Assembly: GCA_004123355.1 (NCBI GenBank)
Contig: SCHM01000003.1
Coordinates: forward strand, 1,302,001-1,366,000
From: Amphirosellinia nigrospora
Taxonomy: Eukaryota > Ascomycota > Sordariomycetes > Xylariales > Xylariaceae
Reading direction: 5' to 3'
DNA: 64,000 nucleotides
In this document: piece by piece, positions 36,641 to 47,782 of the stretch
Numbering within the stretch: the stretch's first letter is position 1
How the letters are laid out: every line of letters starts with the position of its first letter
The notes under the pieces: generated by a model
What the model saw: only the letters and a program-made list of their open reading frames with translations
What the model was told of the DNA's origin: nothing
Database searches by the model: none
Made by a program: the position numbers and the translations under genes

Positions 36641-38370
36641 GATGAAGATGTGTAGTAAGTACAAGTAAATGTAATAGGTGGGTGTAGTAATATTCAAGAC
36701 AGTTAGCCTTGCAACTTAGGGTAGTGTTGATAGATAGATATATAGATAAATAGATACTCAGATGATTAGCTGTGATGAAATTACGAACGACGATGCATCT
36801 CCCCTCTCTTTATACATGCGGTTACCGATCGATCCATTTTCGTGTCAACCAACCAACATCCCCCATCCCATCCCATTCCCCCTCACCCGGAAGTCTTGGT
36901 AGCGGAGACTGGCTGTGAGTGTAACTCTCCTTCCGAAAAGAAAATAATCCTCAGCTGCCTTGACTCCATACACAGGTACACTGTACAAATGCGGGGATAG
37001 GTAGACGAGGAGATACACATCGTGCCTTTCTCATGCAAGGTATGTCTGTAAAGAGGTAATCTGATTCCATGCGGCCTCGTCCACACATCTCCTCGGGCAG
37101 CCCGCGGCATTCAACAACTACCTACTTACCTCATCTTAAGATCACCATAATCTCAGTACCGGGAGACGGGAATAACGCTACCCCACTATATCGCAACGCG
37201 CCCTTGGGAGGACTTTTGTCGTCGATGTCATTTCTGTAGCGCTACGCCGGGGCGCAAAAGGGCGGGGTTTGTTCACAGTCTGATCCTGGACAGACGGATG
37301 GGGACCGGTCAAGCGGCGGCTTGATTAGTCCACAGTTAGCTCCCGATCTCGTCCCTGTCGACCGCCTGAGGAACATGTCAGCTGGAGCTTATTATGCTTG
37401 CGATAGGTTATCTTGCACTGAAGCCTCGAGATGCCCCCGAACCTACAACAAATAGGAAGTGCAGATTCCAAACCCCTGGGATAACGAGCAGTCGTAGCTA
37501 GTAGTGTAAGGCGCGTATGATATAATCTGAGAAATGGGGGGTTGTTTAGCTTCATGCCATGTGTCAGCATCTCCCCGCAATAGACGATACAAGTGGTTAA
37601 GAATACTATTAAAGATAAGTAACTCCGAATGATAGCCCTTTTAGAAAGAATAAAGTTGACCCAAGACGACAGAAGCGTTCCTTTCCTCACTCTCTCGTAG
37701 TTAACATGTATTTGTTACTGACAATTTGTCTTTTTCACTTTTCTCTTTACATGTGAGATCAAAGTATACCGATGATCTCGAAACATGTATTTGCTTATTG
37801 GGGATTTCCTTGACACTTTCGGCGCCTCAGATTCTACAGTATTATCTTGACCAAAAGAAACGATTCACGACATACCGCGAATACTAATCCTAGGACCACG
37901 GAGATTCCTATGTAACGAAATGTTAGTCCCATTAAGTAAGAAATGCTTGCGCAAACCTATTTATTTTTTTGAGACACATTATCTAACTTGATCTTGTTTA
38001 AAGGAAAGAAAAGCAATTGAATACCTAATACCGGTCCCTTGGTCAGGGATCTTATCGGTAATCCGCGGGGTCTAGGCCAATCGGAAGCTATGGAATACGT
38101 TACAATACTACCAAAAATGGCAAGCAAGACATGAGCTCCCACCAAGAGCTACTAGCGCGACCTAATACAGGGCTACGCCATCAACTCACAGCATCAAATG
38201 GCACGATATAGCACGATACCACCTCAGGTATGCTATCAGGCAACTCAGCCAATGCCAATCATTCTGTTACCAATCGAGGAGCGAAGCAACACACCACACC
38301 TATATCACCGGAATATACAAACACCCCGTAGCTGCCCGGACACCCTGGCGTCTTACTCTCATCTCCATTC
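36641..38370. other. Divergent intergenic region
   Basis: 1.73 kb between the GFA gene (-) and the hemerythrin-like gene (+), containing both promoters. Frames at 36883-37110 and 37325-37690 are unsupported. Confidence 0.4.
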
Positions 38371-39316
38371 ATGATGAACGCAGAACGACGTAGGCTCCTC
38401 AACAGGCCTATTCTCCTCGCCATCCCCATCCTCATCGGGCTCTTCCTCACGCGATCACCGCTATTCATGACTTCGATAACTCCCGCCGCGAGCAAGCCGT
38501 GGGCTGATGCCCCGCTGAAGCTCATCACCACGCCGCAGTTCGAGACCAAGAAGACCGACATCTTCACGACAGGCGCCACGCATATGGCGCTGCTGCACAA
38601 TTCGATATTCCGCGGCTACAACTCCATCTACCAACAAGCCCCCAACGTCAAAGACGTTGACAAGAATGACTTTATTGGCTACGCCTTGACATGGTACAAG
38701 TTCGTCAAGTCCCACCATGACGACGAGGAGGTATCGCTGTTCACCCGGGTCGAGGAGGTGTTAGATGACAAGACCATCTGGGAAGAGACGCATAAGGAGC
38801 ACGGTAAGACTACCTAATCTCAAGTAAAAAGAGGAGATCCCTACTGACGGCCTATCGCGTTACACAGAGGCCTTTCTGCCGGGCCTAGCCGAGTTCGAGA
38901 AATACCTACTCTCAATACGGTCACAGAAGGACTTCTCAGGCGCCGAGCTGCAGCGAATCATGACATCGTTCCAAGAGCCGTTCGAGTCGCACTTCCACAG
39001 CGAGATCTCGACCATCGCCGACCTCGCAAACCACCCCAACGCGCCCAAGTCCGGCTCTCCGGAAGAGGCCAAGGCATCACTCACCTTCAAGACGTGGGGC
39101 AAGAGCACGGTGACCAAGGCCGGCACCCTCGACGTGGTGCCGTTCTTCCTACTCAACCTCGACGGCACGGTCGAGGACGGCCTATGGGCGAACTGGCCCC
39201 CGATCCCGGCCCCTATTAAATGGGGTTTAGTCAATATCGGTGGTGCCTACCACAACCGTTGGTGGAAGTTTAGCTCGTGCTCGGGCGGCCAGCCCAGGCA
39301 GCTGTATGCCGTGTAA
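38371..39316 (+). CDS. Hemerythrin-like (HHE) domain protein with N-terminal membrane segment
   Basis: Two exons (38371-38803, 38868-39316) with a 64 bp GT-AG intron encode an intact 293-residue protein. After MMNAERRR comes a hydrophobic segment (ILLAIPILIGLFL) likely to be a membrane anchor or signal. The four-helix hemerythrin pattern shows as HMALLHNSIFRGYNSIYQQA, WYKFVKSHHDDEEVSLFTRV, EETHKEHG-EAFLPGLAEFEK and FESHFHSEISTIADL. Its His and Glu residues suit a di-iron site. The C-terminal region has VVPFFLLNLDGTVEDG and NRWWKFSSC. Fungal members are uncharacterised; oxygen or iron binding is inferred. Confidence 0.85.
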
Positions 39317-39959
39317 TTCCACCTCTTCTATATCTCTGAGCTAGTGGTAAATGTGTTGGTATCAAGACCACCAATCCAGGGCGTAGGGAGCATTTTTGAC
39401 ACGGGGCTGAAACTAAGGAATTTACGTACTGGGTTTTCTGTTTATCTACTTAGTATCTATCTCTACACAAGCACCTCGAGCGCCGCTACACCTGGGGATC
39501 ATAAAGATATCACCCCTCAATAGCTCCCCTGTAGCCAGGTAGCTCCGTTCATTTTTTAGTGGGGTACCGGGTTTTGATGGGGTACTTTAGGGCCCATTTT
39601 TAGCTGATGGTGGGGCATTTAGTCTGTGTAGGAAACCGCCGACAGTTAGCGAACTGTTCTTAATGATAATTAATTCTCTCTCCTCTGAAGTGACCGCTTT
39701 GTCCCATGCCAAACGCGAACGGGGTGCTCACCTGTATCCAAACCTCATCGGATACACAGGAATGAGTACCTTAGCCGTTTTCGTCAGCACATGACGAAGC
39801 GGACTGAAGTCACTAATCAGTTAACCACTTCAACCATCCGAAGAAACCAGAATACCGTCTACAACGACTTCTCGAATGCGTTCACCCGCTACGACGGCTC
39901 CCACGGCGACAACATACCGCTCCATCGTCTAACATAAACCCGAACAACCCACCGCCAAA
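39317..39959. other. Intergenic between two plus-strand genes
   Basis: 643 bp with no coding signal; it includes the promoter of the CWC16-type gene. Confidence 0.45.
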
Positions 39960-41278
39960 ATGCAAGGCTTCAACATGGGGCGGTACGTCCCGCCGGACGT
40001 GGAGGGGACGATATCCGGCAACGCGCTAAACAAGAAACACGCACTGGGTGCGCGCGCCTCGAAGCTCCGGACTGAGGGGATCCTCACCGTGCGGTTCGAA
40101 ATGCCTTCGGCGTGTGGTGCGGGACGTGCGCGAAACCCACAATCATCGGCCAAGGAGTGCGTTTCAACGCAGAGAAAAAGAAAGTCGGCGCCTACCACAG
40201 CACACCGATATGGAGCTTCCGCATGCGCCACACCGACTGCGGCGGCGTCATCGAGATCCGGACGGACCCCGCGAGTGCAGAGTACGTCGTGACGGAGGGC
40301 GGGACGCGGCGGGATACGGGGGAGGATAAGGACGATAGCTTGGTCACCTCGCGCGATCTAATAGGTGGGCTGGGGGAGATACAAACAGTGAAAGAGAAAG
40401 AGGCCCTGCGTAACGACGCCTTCGCACACCTCGAAAAAACCATCGAGGACCGCGGCGTGTTAATTGAGCGATCGCACCGCATCGCCGAGCTTGAGGACGC
40501 GAGCTACCGCGCCTGGGAAGACCCCTATGCCCAAAACCGCCGCCTCCGCGCCGCGTTCCGCGCGGGGCGCAAGGCGCGCGAGAAAGAGGGCGCAAGCACG
40601 GAGGAGCTGAAAGACCGCATGAGTCTTGGTATCGAGCTTGTGCCTGCTACTGAGGAGGACGCGCGTAGGGCGCGCTAGTGGATTTCGGGGTCGCGGCTGC
40701 GTTGCGGACGGAAGATACGGAGAACGACGGGGTGGGAAAGCGAGGATACAAGATGCGGCACTCACGAAACCGCTCTTTGCGGGAGTGCGATCACTTCGGG
40801 AAAGCCAGATGGCACGGCGGAGAAGAAGAGCAAGGGCAAGAAATGCCTCAAGGCGGAGATCAAAGCGTCCCAAACGCGAGAGTCGCTCGCTTCGACGGTG
40901 ACGCGCAATACGCGCGCCTCACAGGATCCGTTCCTTATCTCCTCGATTTCTACCTCTGAATCACGCGCCGGTGGTGAGGGGATATCGAGAACGCCGAGGA
41001 TCCAGGGGATAAAGCGGAAGCGAGCGGGTGTGGACGCCCAATCTCAACAAACATCAACATCGACGACATCACGAGAAAACAAGCATCAGAGAGAAGAAGA
41101 TGCCAACGCAACAGGCGATTTAGAGAACAAACCCGAAAGAAAACATCCAACCCCAACCCCAACCCCAACTCCGCCTCGTTCTGACACAGGAAGACCACCA
41201 GATATAAACCTAGAAACCAACTCACAAGCAGAGCCTCTGAAGGCTGCGCTTACACTAGTAGAGTACGACTCGGACTAA
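39960..41278 (+). CDS. CWC16/CCDC130 (Saf4/Yju2-type) splicing factor
   Basis: The sequence MQGFNMGRYVPPDVEGTISG, then NALNKKHALGARASKLRTEG and ILTVRFEMP-WCGTC, is diagnostic of the CWC16 (DUF572) family. The zinc-binding WCGTCAKPTIIGQGVRFNAE and WSFRMRHTDCGGVIEIRTDP follow. A charged helix contains the ERSHRIAELEDASYRAWEDP segment. The C terminus is basic then acidic (GIKRKRAG ... LVEYDSD), as expected. The protein joins the spliceosome in the nucleus. There are no introns. Three single-base shifts are seen: near 40104 (CC where the family needs CCC), at 40677 (premature TAG before LVDFG) and near 40800. The family is normally essential or near-essential, which argues for sequence error rather than decay. 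Confidence 0.88.
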
Positions 41279-42136
41279 TCTAGCTCCAGCTCTAGCTCTG
41301 ATGCTGAATCTGATTTGGAATCGGGTTCACATTTTACCCCAAAGAAAGAAAACACAATGAACAGGTGCATATTATTATTGCCACAAAAACATACTTGCAC
41401 GCTACATTACGAATTCATTTACACACACCAGGCGGATAGCATTTGCGGCGTTTGGTCATTTGATACACAGAAGAGAGGGGACAGGTTTGCATAGTCAGCT
41501 AGTTAGATACAGAGATACCCAATACCTACAATTTTATCACAAGGAGTCAAAAACATACTTCAAATCATGAAACTTCATCTCTAGTTGGGTGAATCGAGGG
41601 AGAATAATTGAAACCTAGTCAGTTAGATCTTATTCGCAATGTACCGGGATTATTTTAGCGATGATCGCAGCAGAATCTGTCACAAGCTTAATAAATGAAG
41701 CAGAAAGAATTCACCATAGAAAAATAACTCTTGAAAACTCGAACAAGTAATAGAACAACAATGCTACACTGAATGAAATATCTAAATGGGCCTGTGTGGA
41801 GCTGATCAATCAATACTGTGCGTCCGTCCATTCGTCCATCCATCCATGTCCTTCGCCATCCGAGCTTGATATGCCAACTCCGCAGTTGAGTTCCCAGCCT
41901 TCCCTACTCAAGTCGCTAGGACTAGAGGAGGACAAGCATATCGAACTTAAAAACAAATCCCTTTCCGTGAAAAAGCAGTCCGATTACGCAGCCGAACACA
42001 ACGCCAAAGATAACTATTCCGCCTTGATGACTTACGCCTGACTCGGGGGTAGAGAAGGGCTGTCCATACTACCCGAACTTGGTACCGAGGACGATGCATT
42101 TGAGTCGTCCGACCCGTCACTAGATGCGACATCATC
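41279..42136. other. Intergenic, convergent 3' ends
   Basis: 858 bp between the CWC16 gene (+) and ubc8 (-). It is AT-rich in its middle with UTR-like character. The 81-codon frame at 41796 is not supported. Confidence 0.4.
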
Positions 42137-43226
42137 CTATACGTCATCCATCTGACCGGCGGGTTCTTCGTCATCGTCGTCGTTGTCGAAACTGGCGACG
42201 GAAGACATGTCGTCGTCATCCTCGCTCTCGGCGCCTGCCTCATCGGCAGCGTCCTTACTAGCATACCTCTGGACGTATTCTATGACGAACAGTCAAATAC
42301 AAGCTCTATTAACCCAAATAGGAATACACTTGAGTAAAAACATAGCAATCCAACTTACCCTTGACCTTTACATCGTAGCTCTTAGGTTCGCGCATCAGGA
42401 GAGCAGCAGCTTCGCCATTCAGGGGATCGGCCGGGTTAGGATACCGCAACAACTCGGCAGAAAGACCTCAAAGATGTTGATCATATCAAACATCGGGGAC
42501 CAGGTCTGATTGATGACATCGAGGCACACGGAGCCAGATCTAGCACAGGAATTAACTTAGTATAGTTCGAGTAGAGTTCGAGCAGACGATGGAATATTGG
42601 TTTTGGGTTGTAACTCACAGCTCATCGATGTTCGGGTGAAAGATGCGGTTCACGAAGCCGATGCTCGGAGACTTGTAAGGGTATTGATCGGGGAGCTCGA
42701 CATGGACCTTCCAATACCACCCTCGAAGGGTGCTGTCAGGGTTAGTCTGAGCCGACGTTCGGCTGGGGAGGTTCACGACAACGTACTCTCGGTCGGGCCC
42801 TTGAAGCGGACGTAGAACTCTTGCCTAGGTCGGAAGGTTAGGTTTGCCGAGGTAAATAAGAGTCGTAGCCTTACACTGGACAGAACGTAATCTTGTCAGT
42901 TACATGAGTCCGGTCCAAGGTTCCGAGCTGCATGGGTGGAATTGTTTACATACTATTATCGTTCACCAACGTGACCTCATAATCGCTCATGAGCCTAAAG
43001 TGGCATTAGTATTCAGTTGATGCCAGGTCACTTTCTATAGCAAGTGTAGCTCCTACATCCTATGCGCTGTTAGCATACCAACTTTGGCTGGCAGAACAAA
43101 GCCCGGGGATCAACAAGCATACTTCATGACCTATACCAAGAACCGAGGTTAGCAGAGAAGCATTCGGAAAGACAGGCGTTGGAATCGACTTACATCAGTC
43201 TCTATGCGGCGGCGTGGACTACTCAT
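42137..43226 (-). CDS. ubc8: Ubiquitin-conjugating enzyme E2, Ubc8/UBE2H
   Basis: The protein reads [67 protein letters not shown], the active-site segment [19 protein letters not shown], then [16 protein letters not shown] and an acidic tail ending GQMDDV. The highly split model has exons 43226-43194, 43130-43123 (8 nt), 42994-42954, 42875 (1 nt), 42824-42787, 42732 to about 42615, and further exons to 42137. All introns are GT-AG. Ubc8 conjugates ubiquitin and in yeast serves degradation of gluconeogenic enzymes. Two single-base shifts lie at about 42713 (GGI-WKV) and 42455 (FLP-LLRYPNP). The conserved protein confirms the gene; the 1-nt exon is discussed in the findings. Confidence 0.9.
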
Positions 43227-45087
43227 TTTGGAATGTTTATTTGGGCTGTCCGCTCTGCTCAATAAGTAGCCCGTTGTCTTTCCCTAGATACGCTCGCAAC
43301 GATACCACGGTCGGCTATCGGTCGCTCTATGCCGTGTCTATGCAGGTGAAGTAGAGTGAGAGCTACACTTTTGCTGTGCTCTCGTAGGAATCAATCAATT
43401 ATTACTATCTTCAAACTCGAAAGTACTATGTTGGGGCGCGAATGAGGAATGGCAGGTCGGGAGCAAGTTGCTGGCTAGTACGAGCGGGGATCGATCAAGT
43501 CGGTCTTCAATAACGAGGAGACAATAGACGGTGGCAAGTGAGAATTTGGATTGGTCCAACACAGCGTTGGCAAATGACACGATAGAGTTGATAGCGTTGA
43601 GTCTGTTAAGCTGCCGAGGCGAAGAAGAGATTGGGTGGGCTGGAGGGGTCGTTTGGGGATCGACGTCAGGTAGAGTTGGGGTTTGCGTTGGCCGATGTCC
43701 GATGTCCCGCGTAGTCAGGGGGAAAGCCGTGCTTTCTTCGCTGAAGACAGGCTTATTCTATGAAAAGGAAGGATGTCAGTGATGGGTTCCTGCAGAAATC
43801 ACGCCCATTGCATACCTACATAAATATAATTTGGTTTAAAAGGGAGTATGAATGGTTCCGTTCTATCCATCGATGAGTGCCACCTTATGACCCAGGACAC
43901 TGACCCAGAAGGGTAGGTAGCCGGAGTCGGGGTCCTGACTGGGTCCTCTGGGGTCTACCTAAGCTCAGTCTAGCCTATTTAGTCTTAAGCTATCACAGGC
44001 TAACGAAACAGAGTACCAAGCGCCCGCCGGAGACAGTGAAACAACGAAAGCCCGGAAACACCCTGCGAGCCACTAAAAGACACGAGATCATGGCCACCAC
44101 CATCCCACCATAGAGGTGGGGTCAGCAATCAGATGCTGAGGTAGGCGATAAAGGGATATTACCTACGGCGTTCTAGACCACCTGCACCCATCCGGAATTA
44201 CCTACCTAACTTCTACATCATAAGTATCAATTATAATACCCAAGAACAGTTATATTTATTACTTTTACTCACTTAGACTGCTCATATGCTGGTGCCTCCA
44301 TCCGCCTCAGCGAAAAACTAGGTCGCCAGCAATTTCAACACTACTCTTATTCATTTGTTATCTAGTTACAATGATACCTTTGCATACGACGTACGTACAC
44401 AACATTGCTGTCCCGAGTTCCGAGGTGATATTGCGTTGTGTTACGATCTCGGTTTCCATTTACGCCGTTTTGCCTAGGTTAAGCCAAGGTACTTCTTATG
44501 TTGAGCGAGTTGTTGACGAAGGGGGGTAGGGCGGTTAAACATATGCAGACAGGTATTACAATTTGAATATGTTTCTTTAAGGTTAACGGCGACGTGCGAA
44601 TAGAGGCATTCGCCGTTTGGCGGGGTGTGGCTTATATACCCTACGGTATAAAGGAATACGTCGGAGCTCTAAGCCGTTCATCTCGACTTACCTTTTTGTG
44701 GTAAACCATGGTAGGTACTTGCCTACCTGTCTGCATCGATTATGATATTGCTAGGTATACCTAGGTGTAGTACAACAGAGTACTATCACAGACTCGTATT
44801 CTGGTAAATATAAGCCGAAAGAGAGAGATGTAGCGGTAGCCGGAGAGAGGTAATCATGAGGTGGCTCGAGCCCCTTATCGGTGGCCGGGTGTACAGTTAC
44901 CTCTACCTGCCTACATTCATTCATCACCTACCTACCTCCTATAGCATGTGCTATTTATTGGCCAGTGTCAGCACGTGACGAGAGTCACCTATAACGAACA
45001 AACAAACATACTGAATAATGCCGAGATGGAGAGATCGAGGCTGCCTACATACATGTACACTGATCCGTCTTACAACGTTCAATCAAC
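43227..45087. other. Divergent intergenic region with TACCTAGGTA-like motifs
   Basis: 1.86 kb between ubc8 (-) and the gcn5-like gene (+). It contains both promoters and several CCTACCT/AGGTAGG and CTAGGTATACCTAGGT stretches (44710-44770, 44920-44940). Frames are short and unsupported. Confidence 0.4.
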
Positions 45088-46598
45088 ATGGATGGGAAGC
45101 TGCACTCATTCCCAGCCGATCGCGTGCAAAACCACCTCATCGCAAAGCGCCCAGCTTCTGAAGAACCAGGTACCGCTTCTCCTACCAAAAGGATCATGAC
45201 ATCCCATGAGAAGCTAGCAGACCGGGATGTCCAGCATCCAGCCATACACGAGAGAATTCCGTTCCCAGATAAGGTATGCTAGTATCTCCTAGACGGCGGG
45301 AAGCACGCTGACCCTTTGAAAGCCTGCAGTGCTGGAGGAACTCAACGGCGAGATCGAATACCGAGTGGTGAATAATGATGGCAGTAGAGAGAGCATGATA
45401 ATCCTCACAGGCCTCAAATGCCTGTTCCAAAAGCAACTGCCGAAGATGCCCAAGGACTACATCGCCCGTCTCGTCTATGATCGCACTCACCTATCTATCG
45501 CTATCATTAAGAAGCCTCTCGAGGTCATTGGCGGAATAGCCTACAGAGAGTTCCGGAACCGCAAATTTGCTGAGATCGTGTTTTGCGCCGTCGCATCCGA
45601 TCAGCAAGTAAAGGGATACGGCGCACATATGATGGCCCATCTCAAGGATTATGTCCGGGCCACTTCGCCAGTCATGCATTATTTGACCTATGCCGATAAT
45701 GGTGCTACTGGGTACTTCCGAAAGCAAGGGTTTACTAAGGACATCACTCTTGATAAATCTATTTGGATGGGGTATATCAAGGACTACGAAGGGGTACCTT
45801 GATGCAGTGCTCGATGGCAAGTTGTTTCCAGTCGTCTGTTCCTATTTTGAGCGATAGATCTGCTCAAATGTACCGCTTGATCCCGAAACCTCCTAAAAAT
45901 GGGCTGAAGTTTTGTTTTCAAGGAATAGTATCTAACCCATGTTTGTTCTATAGGTTCCCCGGGTGCGCTATCTCGAAGCTGGCCGTATGCTTCTCAAGCA
46001 GAAAGAAACGGTGCTAGCCAAAATCCGACACATGAGCAAGAGCCATATCGTCCATCAACCGCCTCCACAATGGGCCAATGGCGTTGTTCCAATCGATCCG
46101 CTCTCTATTCCTGTTATTCGGGCAACTGGCTGGTCTCCGGATATGGATGCATTAGCCCGAGTACCACGACAGTGCGTAATTTTCCGAGATATTTGTTATT
46201 CCTACTTTAGCAACTTATGATTCACACTGTAAACAGCAATAACTGACTCCGAGTGTTGCAGTGGACCCCATTTCAAAGAACTTCGGCGCTTCTTGTCTGA
46301 GATCCAATTCCACAACCAATCCTGGCCGTTTTCACACCCGGTGAATAAAGATGACGTAGCTAATTACTACGACGTCATTAAATCGCCAATGGATCTGGAG
46401 ACAATGGAGGATAAGTTAGAGCATGACCTTTATGCTACCCCGAAAGACTTCATCGACGATCTCAAGTTGATTTTCAGGAACTGCAGGCAATACAACGACG
46501 CGTCCACCATATACTTTAAGTGTGCGGCCAAGTTGGAGAAGTCGATGTGGGCTCTTATTAAGGAGATTCCGGAATGGTCTGATCTGCTTGAAGAATGA
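45088..46598 (+). CDS. Gcn5-like histone acetyltransferase with bromodomain
   Basis: Four exons (45088-45273, 45323-45816, 45954-46171, 46262-46598). The GNAT catalytic domain shows [60 protein letters not shown] (catalytic Glu and the acetyl-CoA loop) and [21 protein letters not shown] linker [14 protein letters not shown] and [20 protein letters not shown] follows. The bromodomain has [20 protein letters not shown] and NCRQYNDAS, with the acetyl-lysine-binding Asn. Gcn5 acetylates histone H3 within SAGA/ADA in the nucleus. This copy is more divergent than expected of the single ascomycete Gcn5 and has a short N terminus, so it may be a second paralogue. Intron 2 is GC-AG. One G is missing in GGGG at 45791-45794 ([13 protein letters not shown]). 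Confidence 0.88.
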
Positions 46599-47182
46599 TT
46601 GCCATCATTACGCCTACATCTACACGTGTCTCTCATCCAAAGCCCTTCAGCGTCTATGCAGACGCACATTACGATAGAAATACCAGGAATTGGGCGGCTC
46701 GAGTCGCGCCAGGATGCTATCAACATTGGCATGGAGCCGAGTGATGCCGCGTGTCTAAATAGTCCCACTACTAATAGTATCTAGAGTAATACAATGGCTC
46801 CTTAACTATACCGGGCTACTTAGCAATAAATCGTAGCGAATTTCTAATGCGAACCTATGAGCCGTATCACGAAGGCCGACTTCCTTCGCTACTTACACCT
46901 GCATTCAAAAGGTCAACAGGCAAGGAGATACTTGCTCATCACGATCTCAAGATTCGGCTTGGATTCCCAGAACCCAATTCTTCCACGGCCGCAACCAGTC
47001 AAGCCACTCCGATAGCCAACCCGGAAGATAACCCTCAGGCGCAGCCGCCGTATCATTGAATTTAATGCCTCAAAGCTCCAGGTAATACATAAGTAAGAAA
47101 ATAGCATGCAAACTCTCTTCGGTACTGCCCATCGTCCATCCTAGCCCCGGTCATTACCCACGCACGACACCCCGGGAGGTAC
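46599..47182. other. Intergenic, convergent 3' ends
   Basis: 584 bp between the gcn5-like gene (+) and the secreted-protein gene (-). A 70-codon frame at 46847-47059 ends in a Pro/Gln-rich stretch but has no family. Confidence 0.4.
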
Positions 47183-47782
47183 TCATCCAACAGCCTGCAC
47201 CGCACCCGGCGGCAGCTGAAGGCCAGGCAAATTCAATGGCGGCGGCGCCTCACTAACAACACCACAAGTGACCTCCACGCTACGAATGTACCCGCCGAAA
47301 GCCCTTATCTCAGGGACGAAGACGGCAGATTCGAAAAAGTACGACAATCCGGCTCGCTGAAGACGCGTGCCTGACAGCCGTCGTCTTTATTCGCGAGGAA
47401 GCTGCCACACTGCGCGACGCCGGGGACGTTATAGCATGTCGGCGTAGAGTGCTGCGCGCCGGGTTTCGTCAGTTGGAGCGTCAGAACTGCGGTCCCGCGG
47501 CAGTCCTTAGGTCCCGGGATCCGTCGAATAGGATTGCGGATATGGGAACCTCTTGCTCTGTGGGTAGGTTGCTGGGGTTTGTGTCGGTTCGGTTTATGGC
47601 TACTTGCTCTGTGGCGGCTGAGCTGGCTTCGTCTGGCAATGAGATGTCTTCTGCTGCTTTGGAGTTTTCCTCCGTTGAGATGGGGCTTGTGGTGATTCGT
47701 CGAGTCGTATCCATTGCCCCAATGCCCTTGGCAGGCGTAGCCACAACACGCCCGCTGATAATATTATGAGGTTTGTTTTCAT
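47183..47782 (-). CDS. Secreted cysteine-containing protein, unknown family
   Basis: Reading the minus strand from ATG 47782 gives MKTNLIILSAG (start of a signal peptide), then VVATPAKGIGAMDTTRR. A Ser/Thr/Glu-rich spacer with SLPDEASSAATEQVAINRTD follows. A C-terminal domain has KDCRGTAVLTLQLTKPG, TPTCYNVPGVAQCGSF, DDGCQARVFSEPDC, FFESAVFVPEIRAFGGYIRS and EVTCGVVSEAPPP, ending GAVQAVG. Six cysteines lie in the C-terminal half. The length is about 200 residues. Three frame shifts are inferred: in the CCC run at 47751-47753, near 47510, and in the A5 run at 47334-47338. The gene was recovered by matching frames across them, so boundaries are provisional. No family is recognised; the layout resembles small secreted cysteine-rich fungal proteins. 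Confidence 0.6.

Noticed and set aside
45817-45953. Stop after the GNAT domain read as a truncated gcn5 gene
   Set aside because: The downstream linker and bromodomain continue in register once the one-base loss and the GC-AG intron are recognised.
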